A DNA stretch of 64,000 nucleotides from Bilabrum cf. latius (lineage: Eukaryota; Bigyra: Bicosoecida; Bigyra; Bicosoecida), in the NCBI GenBank assembly GCA_965178125.1, contig OZ237748.1, positions 744,001-808,000 on the forward strand, written 5' to 3'. Of the stretch, positions 53,938-64,000 are shown in pieces. The notes below the pieces were generated by a model. It was not told the DNA's origin. It saw only the letters and a list, made by a program, of their open reading frames with translations, and ran no database searches. Numbering within the stretch: position 1 is the first letter of the stretch; every line of letters starts with the position of its first letter. Both the position numbers and the translations under genes were made by a program.

Positions 53938-56026
53938 TCATGGCTTCCGCCAGCACTCTCGCCACGGCTATGCGCTCGAGGCCTTTGCACCTGCAGACTC
54001 TGCGAGAGTCTCCAGCAGCACCTCCACGCACTCGTCATGCGCTCCTAGCCGGGCGGCATCCAGGGGAAGCATCATTCGTTTGGTCCCGTCCTTCTCTGCT
54101 ACCGAACCCTTGATTTTCAATCCACCGGCCAGCTTGCCCAGCCTCAGCCTCTTTGCCAGCTCCATGGGCCGACCGTATGCAGCAGCGTTGAAGACCAGGG
54201 CAGCGTCCCTCTTGGCCTCTATCGCTCTTCGCCACACCAAAGCTCGACTGACCCGCAGCGGCAAGAACAACCGGATGGCTTTAGCAGTCTCGGTCTTCAA
54301 CTGCATTGCTGCCAAGTCTGCAGCGGTCCTCTAGTTCTGCACGGCGTGAAAGACACAATTTTAATATCGAACAGAAGTACGCACAAAGTAGCTGCCGGAT
54401 ACGATGAAAATTGAGATAGGTCTATGGCATATGGTTTCTAGTATATATTGTGCGGACGACAGCAACTAACCGTATTCTTAATGTCTTTGCAAGCTCCTTT
54501 ATTCAAGAGGATAGTAGCGCAGGCTAGGTTTCCCATATACGCTGCATAGTGCAAAGGAGTCTGTCCATTCTGCGTACAATATGGTACAATGTGTAGAAAA
54601 TAATATGCTCCTGAGATACGCCAGAGAATGCGTCATATGACGCCAAATCGTAGACGATTAGACTGAATTCCCCGCGTATCAAACTATTGCTCTTCTTCCA
54701 AGCAATGATCCGGGATATGAATCGTACCACACAGCTACAAAAACACCAAGCTCAGCTGCACAAAATATCAGACCTCTTCAGTATGGGATTCTCACGCTTT
54801 CCAGAGCATTTGGATTTGCGCCAGCTTCAAGCAGCACCCTCAGGCTGTCTGCATGCCCTCGCTCCGCCAGGTCATGCACAAGCTGGGAGCCATCCTGCTA
54901 GAATGGAGTCACGTAAAGCACGTGTAGCGAGGTAAAGTTTGGTGAGGTCAAGGATTGTTCAGAGCAATTTTTCTCTGTGGCTTGAACGCCATCTCACCCT
55001 GTTCAGCTTGTCAATAATGCCTCCTGCCCGTATCAGCATTTGCAAACAGCTACTATGGCCATGCAGTCCAGCTACATCGACAGGAGTACTGCCGTCCTGT
55101 TTGATGGGGAGATGACGTAGATTGTTTGCATGATCGAACTGTGGAGACAGTTAAATGAATTGGTCCACTGTCGCACACTATCGCAATCTCACATCATCTG
55201 GGGCATTCACGTCAGCCCCGGCTTCTATCAGCAGCTTCAAGCAGTGACTATAGCCTTGTTGTGCGGATGCATGTACAGGCGTGTAACCGTTCTGAGGTTA
55301 GTCATGGCCATGCAATGTGTACGTGAGCATTGGTGTTTTGCAGTGCACGGAGCTGGCCTTGGGCGCAGTGGGTCGCGCACTAGACCAAGAAGACCCGAAC
55401 ACTACGGTCGCTGCCAACACATGAACTGCAATGGTCATCACAATATACCAAATCCCACATGGGATTGCGGATATTTGGCCTCTCACTCTCGAATTTGCTG
55501 CGTTCACGTTGGCCCCCCTCTCGATGAGCAGCTTTAGGCAGTCCGCCTTGCCATTCAATGCAGCACAGTATGCTGGAGTTCGACCCGACTGGTTAGAATT
55601 AGTTAAAAATAAAGGTAATCACATGCTAATATACAGTGATTGTCGGGCGAGAAAATAGCCCAAAACAAAGGCAAAGCTGCTAAAGCTGCAGCTTGGCGAG
55701 GAAGACGGGGATATAAGCAGTGCACGGTAACAGTACGAATCCCAAACAAAGTCTAATTTGGTTTCAAAACGAAGTGCGCTTGACTCTAAGCACAATAGAT
55801 TCCCCTTAGGATTGTGTGACTGCCACAATGCAGTCTTGGTTGATGGCAAAACCGGCGATACGAACACACATCTGCATCGGCTGCACGCCCAAATAACGAC
55901 TGAAACCATTTACGAGTGATTACCATAATTTTGGGGGCTCACACTGTCGCGGCTCTCGATATCCGTTCCCCAATTGAGGCAAACCATGAGCTCTTCTACG
56001 TTACCACTCTGTGCAGCCCTTCGCAT
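53938..56026 (-). CDS. Ankyrin gene I, seven phase-0 exons
   Basis: Read right to left: 56026-55943 (MRRAAQSGNVEELMVC), 55588-55487, 55291-55193, 55096-54998, 54894-54796, 54569-54471 and 54336-53938; 326 residues. Inner exons are 33-34 codons with textbook ankyrin cores (NGYTPVHASAQQGYSHCLK, NGQTPLHYAAYMGNLACA). The terminal exon starts NQRTAADLAAMQ with TAG as Gln and has WRRAIEAKRDAALVF and GRPMELAKRLRLGKLAGG. It reads through one more TAG at 53968 to a TGA at 53938-53940. One donor is GTTAGT. An additional 5' exon beyond 56026 is possible. Confidence 0.8.
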
Positions 56027-56333
56027 GTCATCTCCCCTGCGACCGTAATAAAATAAACTGTTAACCTTTCTAATACCATACTATCTGTATTTTCACGAGC
56101 CCATGTAACTATCAATCGGCACCAACTTGAGGTCGAATACCGCTGTTCGCATTGAAGCTTGAATAGTACTCTACAGCATATCAACACTAGCATAACGTAT
56201 TCACGAAGCTGTATTGGCTCACTCACATGCTTATTTTCAGTATTAGCCTCACTGTATCGCACTTGAGGAGCCCTCAACTGATGGATTTTGCCAGTTTCGC
56301 CGCGCATTACGGAACCCAAGCTGTCCGCAAAAG

Positions 56334-56410
56334 CCATCTGTGCCTCACCAAAGCGGGCAGCAAAGTGGCGCCCATCTGTGCCTCACCAAAGCGGGCAGCA
56401 AAGTGGTGCC
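56334..56410 (+). repeat. 38-bp tandem duplication
   Basis: Two near-identical 38-bp copies of CCATCTGTGCCTCACC..GCAAAGTGG lie head to tail in the gap between gene I and the 995-residue gene. One base differs. The rest of this 550-bp gap shows no gene. Confidence 0.85.
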
Positions 56411-56577
56411 CAAGCTGTTAAGAGCTTCTGCTTCGAACACAATGGTTTAGCGTTTACTTGTCTTGGCCGATAAATCATGTAAACTCTTGGTATGTTTGAC
56501 AAAACGGCGACCGCCACACCCCAGCCCCCACGTGCGTCGTGCTGCCCCTCCTCCCACACCCCCTCCACCCCCAAGTC

Positions 56578-59565
56578 TCAACCCTCCGCCAGGATGCCCT
56601 CCCACGCCCCCACGTGCGTCGTGCTGCCCCTCCTCCCCTTGCCGTATTTCAGCCTCTGCCGCTCATAGTAGCTCAGCTCATCTTTCGGATCCCTAGACCG
56701 CAGCTGGTTCCAAAGCATGCGACCCCCCTTGGCCGTGCCCCCATCGTGGGGGGTGGCCTCCTCGCTCCCCTGGGTGTCAAGCCGGAACGATTTGAAGGTG
56801 GCCAGCCGGCGCCTCCACAGCCGCGCACCCTCCACCGTGTCGTCCTCGTCCTCGCTTTCGGCTCCGAGTCCCATGGCCGCCCTGGCCTCGGCGTCCTGCA
56901 CCAGGGCCAGGAGCTTCTTGGCCGGCTCCGGCCCCGCGATCCTCACGATCCGATCCCTGACGTCAGCGACCCTCCTGTCGATCTGCACCATCACCTGCGG
57001 AATCTCGTCACCCTCCTTGATCTCCCTCCCCAGGTGGTATTCCCACCTGTCGTAGGCGGCTTCGTACCTCTCTAGCAGCTCTGCCATCTCCACCACGTTC
57101 AGTCGGGCGGCGTGCTGGGCCCTCACCGGCAGGCTGGCGAGGATGATTTCCGATTCCGAATACCCTGAGGGTGCGGCGGCCAGGGGCCCAGCACTCCCAT
57201 CCGCAGCATCGGCGCCGGCCCCCCCCTCCTGGTGCTTCTTCTGCTGCTGCTGCTGTTGTTCCTTGGCCGCGTGCTTGAGGAGGTGCCGCGCTGATTTTCC
57301 GCTCCGGATCCCGCCCAGCAGAGCCGTTGAGTCCGCGGCCTCGAACCCCTTGGAAGAGGCCGCCGTGGCGCCGGTCATGACCGAGTGCGCGGCGCCGCCA
57401 CCTGCGGAACCAACTCCTGGCGGGGTCGCGTGCGGGCTGAAGCTCTTGCCCTTGGCACCGAACACACTCCCATGCCCGATGAAGATGCTGCCCCTGCCCC
57501 TGCCCTGGCTCTGGGCCCGCCGCAGCGCCGCCACCTCGGGTGTGGGTGGACCTGTCGCGGGCGGCAGCAGGAGGGCTCGGTCCGTGTCCGACTCGGAGCC
57601 GGAAGTCCGGCGGGAGCCGGGGCCGGTGACGACTTCCGCCACCGGCTCCAGCCCCCCTGCGGAACCACCCCTGGAATGCGCGGCGCCGGGTCCGGTACCG
57701 GCGGGGCGCAGTCCCCGGCGGCGGCTCGGGGACAGTGCGGAACCATCCACAGTTGCGCGGCGCCGGTTGACCCCCCCGCTCGTGGGTGAAGCGATCCCAC
57801 CACCACCCGACGACAAGAACGATGATCCGATCCCAGTTCCGGTAATTGTGATGGTCCTACCCGGGTCGTCCGTGTCCTTGGGGGACTCGGAGCCGGGCGG
57901 CGGGGGCGCAAGGCCCGGCCTCATGATGCCCTCCGCCGCTTTTCGGGCAGCCACCGCCGCGGCCGTGGACACCTCAGCGTCCGGGTCAGGCGAGCCGGAC
58001 CTCCTCGCCTGGATAGCGGCAACGACAGGGCTGCTCCGATCGGGTGAGGCACCGGGGAGCGGACCGATTCCGCTGCCCGCGCGGCGCCGCGCAGTTCCGC
58101 TGCCGCCTCGGCTGCTCCGGCCCGCCCTATGGTGGTGGTGCTGCTGATGCTGGTGCTGGTGCTGGTGCGGTCGGGAGGAAGAGGATGAGATGGCCGGACC
58201 TGCTGGCCTGACTGCATCGGCGGTTCTGGACGAGGGGGGAGAAGAAGAAGAAGAATAAGAGGACTGGCTCTGCTGGTTCCGTAGGAGCGCATCGGCAGTG
58301 GCCAAAGCCGCAGCTTCGGAGGGATTCAGCTCCGGGTTGTCCTCGTTTTCCTCCTCCTCCTCCTCCTCCTCGTCGATGTCTTCAGCTGGACTGGCCGCGC
58401 CGGCGCCGCGCACTCCCGACGGAACCGACCCCATCGCCGCCGTCGAGCCGATGTCTTCATCCCCGCGGGTCGCGGCCTGAGATTCGGCTCCGAGTCCGTC
58501 GGAAGCCCCGGTTCCGTTGTGCACCAGTGCCTCCGCCTCCATGCGGCGCCGCGCAGCACGGGCCGCTGCACGCTCCAGAGGGCCCATCCCACCACCGTGC
58601 CCTGCACCCGCACCCCCAAGCACCCCATCCTCGTCATCACTCGTCACACCTCCCCCATCGTCCGCCCTCTTGGCGTCGGCGGCCTCCTGCAGCACCGACT
58701 CCCAGGCGCCGGCGAATGCGGTCGACCCTCGCCTGCCCCTTCCGTACCTGACCTGCTGCCGCTGGTAGTAGGAAAACTTCTCCTGGCCCGTCCGAGCGTG
58801 CTGCTCGTCCCACACGGATTTGTTCCCTCGGCGGGTGGGGTGCGAGTGCAGCGCATGGCGGTACGCGGACACCCTCGCCGGCTGCCTCCTGTCGAGCTTC
58901 CGCACCGCCAGGCGTCCCTCCTTCTCGTCCTGCACGAAATCTTCATCTTCGATCGCGGGCATGGCCAGCTTCCCCTACAGGGACGGATCCTCCCTGAGTC
59001 TCTTGAGCAGGACGGGCGCCATGCCTGCCCCCACCGCCCTCTCGATCGCCTTCTTGTTCTCCATCAATGACAGCCGAAGCACGGCCATCACCTCAGGCTC
59101 AACGTCGGCCTCCTCCTCCCCCCCCAGCCGCACCGCGTCCCCCAGCCGCTCCTCCAGTGCCCTCCATCGCGCGGCGAGATCCAGCCTCTCTACACACAGC
59201 TGCCTGGCAGCAAGGGCCTTGGCCTTGGGGAGTCGGGACAGGAGGGTGCCCACCGTCCCTGCGCGGCGCCCGCCGGCGGTTCCGCTGGCACCCGTGGATG
59301 CGGCGGCTTTGGCGCTGGCGGTGAACCGCCCCAGCCTGATGACCTCGTCACTCGTCACATTGGCGCGCTCGCTGATGGCCTGTGAGAAGCTGCGGGAGGC
59401 GATGCTCTGGGCCATCCCGTTGGCCCCGATGAGTCGTCGCATCGAGGGCTGCCTGCCGCCGCGCTGTTCCCTGGATCCTTCTGAGGGGGCGTAACCCCCC
59501 ATGGAGGGGGGTCCAGCCCCCCTGCCCCTGCGCCCGCCGTCCGTCGATGCCACCGACACCGACAT
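56578..59565 (-). CDS. 995-residue Ser/Gly/Ala-rich protein, unknown function
   Basis: One frame with a single TAG (Gln, 58975) runs from ATG 59565 (MSVSVASTDGGRRGRG) to TGA. Order: a basic, Gly-rich N-terminus; a helical region around residues 110-195 (LAARQLCVERLDLAARWRAL); a first block KFSYYQRQQVRYGRGRRGST; and about 450 low-complexity residues with Glu, Gln, Ser and His runs. A folded helical region (RLNVVEMAELLERYEAAYDR...QIDRRVADVRDRI) follows, and a second block ELSYYERQRLKYGKGRRGST lies at the very end, before GAWEGIL. The repeated SYYxRQxxxYGxGRRGST...GAWE blocks look like a short binding motif. No catalytic motif, signal or membrane span is visible. No introns are needed, unlike the neighbours. 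Confidence 0.7.
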
Positions 59566-60649
59566 GCCACACCTAAATGCGGCTTGCTACGACTGAGTGC
59601 GCCAATGCAGTCTCAAGCGAGACGCAACTAAGACTGTTCAAGTCTATAAAAAATAAACAGAGCACAAATCGCTGAGTTCCAGCGATCCAACGATGCGCCG
59701 CTTGCCTCGTTCAATGGCCCGACTCGGTCCCTGGGTGAATTCCCAAACCAGAGGGATACTACCGCGTGTGCAGTGCAAAGCCAGCTATACGTAGCAATAT
59801 ACTAATGCCTGCAGGCAGGATTGATTATCTACGCCTGTCCTGTGCGGGGGTCCTGGTCCCGGCCTGTCCTGCGCCGAGCCAAACACGTATCTCAAACCGG
59901 CAAAGAGCAAACGCAGCTGCTGTGGCGCAACTAGATAACACACACCAAGACAACCGGTATTTAAATAGGAGTCAGCCAAATCCTGCCAGTGACTCGCCAG
60001 TTGTCTGCTTGCAATGATACGATACACTTGCTCCCGCTGTTTGCTTGCGACCGAACGGAAACTATACGGAACCGGCGCCGCAAGCGAAGCGAACCTTCGA
60101 TACAGCGTCAAATCGGACCTTGGCAATTCATGCCTATTCGATCACTTTCTAAAGTTTTTGGGAACTTAAACCCTGTAAGAATTGATCAAAAGTTTTTGAG
60201 TTAAGATTTATTGCACTCAATTATGGATTTTCGCCGGATACCTCGAGATTGTAGTGACGTGCTCGGCTACGAAACCTCTCTTTATGAATACAGCTAGCAT
60301 TTACCAGGTCATTGACCGTGAGCTCTCAAATACTGTACATGGTGGCTGTTGTAGTGCTATCATTTGGAAGTATAACCGCGCGCACTGATTGCATGTATGG
60401 TTTTTACCTTTGAATGCAATGTTGCCACGCATACTAACAGAACCCAAGGACAATGTTAACCACAATTATATGCTTCAATAATACAATGAATACATGACTG
60501 TTCGTGTGATTCATCCCTCCGGCGCATGATTTCGCTGTTCTCTAAGGTCTGCTAGGTGGATCCCCCAAATCGAGATGTCATGGAGGCATCCTAGAAGGCC
60601 CAGCACTGACGAGAGAAGCAAAAGTCGTCTTGAGATTAGTATAGACAGC
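59566..60649. other. Divergent intergenic region
   Basis: About 1.1 kb between two divergently transcribed genes, so it should hold both promoters. No gene-like frame or repeat is recognised. Confidence 0.5.
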
Positions 60650-63592
60650 ATGAAATGTGATGATCCTGATATAGTAAGAGTGCAACACTTGCACGCATTC
60701 GGATGCTTTGGCTGTGTCAGATTTGTAGAGGTCAACTGTCTCTGTACATGATCCATGTCCAATCTCGATTGATTTTCAACGCCAAATCAAACGTCGCAGC
60801 AACAAGCCCTAAAAGCTGCACAAGACCGCATAAAGTGGCCGGGTGGACCTACCCTGGAAGAATCACGCGAGCTTCTATCTCTGTACCTCGCGGGAGGTGG
60901 AGACCCAGCCCGCCGCCACCCAGAATTGATTTATGTTAGCATTTGCGGCGTTTATAGCACCCGAGCAAATGGTCACCGTCCAGTAATGCATGATGTACCT
61001 TGTGGATTTGTGCTGCGTTGCAAGCTTTACCTACATTTCCACGGGCAGTACGGACGCGCGTGTATTCACTTTGCCGTGCTCGAGGGACAGTCATGCTTTG
61101 TGGAAGCATTATTAGAGCTAGAATGCGGGAGCGTACAAGCTGCCATACAGGACAGTAACGGTGTAAGTTTAGCGTATGACGGAGGTTGATTTGGTTTGCT
61201 CCGCTCAAATGTGCATGAAGACTCCAGCGCATTGCTCCCGCCATACTACACACAATTCTTGATATCCCTTGTAGTCAACTGCACTGCACCTGGCGGTGAG
61301 GCAATACCCAAAAGGTGGTGACCTTAGAAATACAGAATTGCTGCTGAGCGCCGGGGCAGATCCATCGGTTCTGGATCACGTGAGGCCAGTGTCATAAGGC
61401 GCCTTCGCACGGGACGCATAATTGTCTCGAAAACGCATGCAACCGTGTCAGCAGCAGCCCGCTATTCAATGTGCAGGGTGGCAGAAGCCCGATTTGGTTC
61501 GCGATTGCCAGCAAACGGACATACATTACTCGGCTGCTCTTAGAAGCATGCCCCGACCCGAACCCAATAGTGTCTGTGAGTAGCTCCCGGACACCTCTAC
61601 ATTCAGTTTGCTTAGACCAGTCGATTGAATTCAGTCTTTCCGGCTAGGATGCAGCATCTTGGTAGAACCATGCAATTGCTAATTTGCCGGACGGGGCTCC
61701 CCATTCGCAGCCGAGCAGTACGGCTCTGCAGCTTGCTGTGATGCATGACGCAGTTAGCGATACTGAGTACATCCTCGCCAACGGTGCTGACCCTGACGGC
61801 AAGTCAGCAGTAAGAGAATAGCCGTACACATATCAAATTATAGCACGATCGATGTTTTGGGAGCAAATGTGTGTCCGGCTCCTGCATCCGGCCCGTGCAC
61901 GCAGGACGGGCAGCCACTCCTGCACACTGCTGTACGCGCCTCCAGCCGGCCGTGCTAGCTGGCTCTTCTCCAAGCAGGCGCAGATCCTGGCCAACTGACT
62001 AAGGCGAGCACTTGTATATGATTGTTCTATTGGAGTTTCGAAACTTCTTCAGCCCTACTGCTGCTCGTATTCATGAAATGATGTGTCGAATTGCACTGTC
62101 GATGCGTATTGCTAGATTCTGCACACTGTGTTGCATGTCACGTATCTTGTTGGTACAAGTACACTGTATCGCAGTCCGGGTGGACGTGCTACGACTCTGC
62201 TCTTGTCATGAGCAAACCAACAATGGCATAGCTCATGTCAGGCTCTGGTGTATATGGTCTGCAGAAAGGCCCTTACGAAGTGAGGTCGTGTGCGTATATT
62301 TCGTTGTCACACAGTCGGCCTGTGCACCATACTTGAAGGATCACTAGCCAGAATAAGACGTCATTGCCTCGCCTCTTTGGATGCAGCTGCCGTCCTCCAT
62401 AGCAAGAATCAAAGCAGCAGCAATCGACTGTCCAGGATAGTGTTTTGACTCATTTGTTGCGTCTGCCAACGGTACGAAGCAAGACGGGGTAAGAACTGAC
62501 AACCATATTGCATCCATTCGTTCTTCTGTATGCCATGCAGACTAGTCTTGCAACGTTACATCAAGTATAACCATTGTCACTTTTCCTCACAGGAATTGCT
62601 TTCGCCAGTCTAGCGTGCTACCATGAGCAAGCACAGCCGCTGCGTCAAGGCGCTTCTGGAGTATGGCGTCCCAGGCGACGAGACGACCGATGTAAGGCAT
62701 GGCTCAACTACTAATCGTTGCCTGTCTGAACCACCGGGGTTGGTGGACATCAAGCACTGTACGTCCTTCAATTTTGGATAGTGGCCCTAACACCAGCTTC
62801 ATAAGTGTCGGGATTTCACCCGTGGCGCTTTCCCCCCGCAGTACGGTCAGAGTTTAGTGCATCTTGCGACTGGGAGTGTCGGTACGATCCAGGAGCTCAT
62901 CAAGGCTGGATGTTCAGTGCATGGGAATGACAGGGTATGGCATGGTCAATGTGCAAGACGAGTTATGCTAGATGTGCGCACACTAGATTTCTCGTATATG
63001 TTAGCTGCTTTTCCATTGTGGTGCAGGGCGGGAGCACACCTCTCCATGATGCAGCCGGCAAGGGCTGCATGGCATCATGTGCTCTACTAGTAGAGGCAGG
63101 ATGCGATCGATGCGCGACAGACAACGTGAGCACAATATGTGCAAGAGTTCCAGTGATTTCGGGACAGCAAGTCGTATGCATTGCATTGCTCGATACCGTG
63201 TGCCCATAGCAATGTGAACGGTTGTAGCCATTGCGAACATTCTGCATTTGCAGGACGGTCTACGGCCTGACCAGATAGCATCGAGGCGGGGATACCACTT
63301 TGTGGCACGTCGTATTTGGACCGTCCCCTCGCCGAGGTAGGTGGCCGTCATGCGGTGGAAAGTGGCGCAGCAGGCCAAGGTCGATTCCAAGCTCTTGTTC
63401 ATTTCGGCAGCATATGGAAGACCCATGGAGCTGCGCAAGAGGATGCACCACGGCAAGCTGGCCGGTGGGCTGACTGCTCGTCGGCCACTCTAGACAGGGG
63501 AAGGTGTGAGGATGGTAACTCCGTTGGAGGCAGCCAGACTTGGAGGGCATGACGAGTGTGTGAAACTGCTAGAGGATGCAATGGGGCGGTGA
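60650..63592 (+). CDS. Ankyrin gene J, twelve phase-0 exons
   Basis: Exons 60650-60673, 60800-60934, 61049-61162, 61275-61379, 61477-61575, 61648-61809, 61905-62003, 62387-62488, 62593-62691, 62842-62934, 63027-63125 and 63254-63592; 489 residues ending in TGA. The first exon has only eight codons (MKCDDPDI). Repeats include STALHLAVRQYPKGGD, DGQPLLHTAVRASSRPC and GGSTPLHDAAGKGCMASC. The terminal exon has WKVAQQAKVDSKLLF, GRPMELRKRMHHGKLAGG and LEAARLGGHDECVKLLEDAM. Six TAG codons are Gln. The intron after 62003 seems to use a GC donor (AAG/gcgagc). The tiny first exon is the weakest part of the model. Confidence 0.78.
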
Positions 63593-64000
63593 TCGGCTAA
63601 AGCCTAGGATAGGCGGGGCTGCTGGAGAATGTCAAGGTTATATATCCTGGAATATTGACTATTGTGGCAACTTGTAATAGATTTACGTTAAATCGGATCC
63701 TATAGGCTGTATAGCCACTATGGATATCCTTAGTACGCGACTGCGCCACTTGAGTGAAATGCCCAATACTTACGGGTTACAGACAGGCGTAGATTCTACG
63801 GGGGGGGGGGTAGCTACCCTGTGCGTCGGCGACCAAAGCAGCGATCCGACTATAAATATCACCTATTGGCATGAAAAGCCATCGCCAGTATTTCCACACA
63901 CCTCCCGTGACCGTTGATGAATGCAGCCTCCATCGGGTAAATTGGCGTCTTGCTCCCAGGAAGCGTGTCCAGCCTTCGCAGGCCGCCTGCCAACCGGCCT
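63593..64000. other. Right edge, no gene recognised
   Basis: The 3' flank of gene J and 65 codons of open frame at 63720-63917 with no resemblance to the local families. The window ends before anything further can be judged. Confidence 0.45.

Overview
The window joins two very different DNAs. Positions 1-8979 are AT-rich and compact and look like one end of a virus-like element (virophage or Polinton-like in style). Positions 8980-64000 are GC-richer, intron-bearing nuclear DNA of a eukaryote, most likely a unicellular protist or alga that cannot be named from this sequence. Both parts use the same altered genetic code: TAG reads as glutamine, while TAA and TGA are stops. Viral genes, host ankyrin genes, kinases and retrotransposon genes become long continuous frames only under this code, so many genes look shattered under the standard code.

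The viral part has, left to right: the tail of an upstream gene; a 628-residue capsid-like protein with a fused basic helical tail; three small genes, each preceded by the same hairpin-plus-promoter cassette; a candidate Pol III transcript with A and B boxes and a T9 terminator; and, on the other strand, a 932-residue primase-polymerase/UL9-like helicase and two small genes. A 1.4-kb gene-free stretch with five more hairpins follows. All eight hairpins have 14-nt arms and exactly 30 nt between the arms. The element ends in a large palindromic hairpin at 8881-8979, where it interrupts a host gene for a secreted protein.

The host part opens with two tandem PINK1-like kinase genes. The first keeps its catalytic residues but has a broken frame. 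The second is open but has lost its DFG motif. The rest is dominated by a rapidly expanding ankyrin-repeat family, with eight or nine genes on both strands. Every intron that could be placed is phase 0, exons of 33-36 codons each hold one ankyrin repeat, and every protein ends in the same RRA...GRPMEL...LGGHDECVKLL module. One subfamily (42-53 kb) adds a long undescribed helical domain with an FPPSGAGK-type motif.

From 25644 to 42071 a Ngaro/PAT-type tyrosine-recombinase retrotransposon (gag, RT-RNase H, recombinase; split direct repeats A1...B1-A2-B2) is inserted in the ankyrin cluster. A second split-direct-repeat element of 9.5 kb (27608-37153) is nested inside its RNase H gene. Instead of genes it carries a 329-bp satellite (8 copies) and a 128-bp satellite (about 35 copies). 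A 995-residue Ser/Gly-rich protein gene at 56.6-59.6 kb and a 12-exon ankyrin gene at 60.6-63.6 kb close the window.
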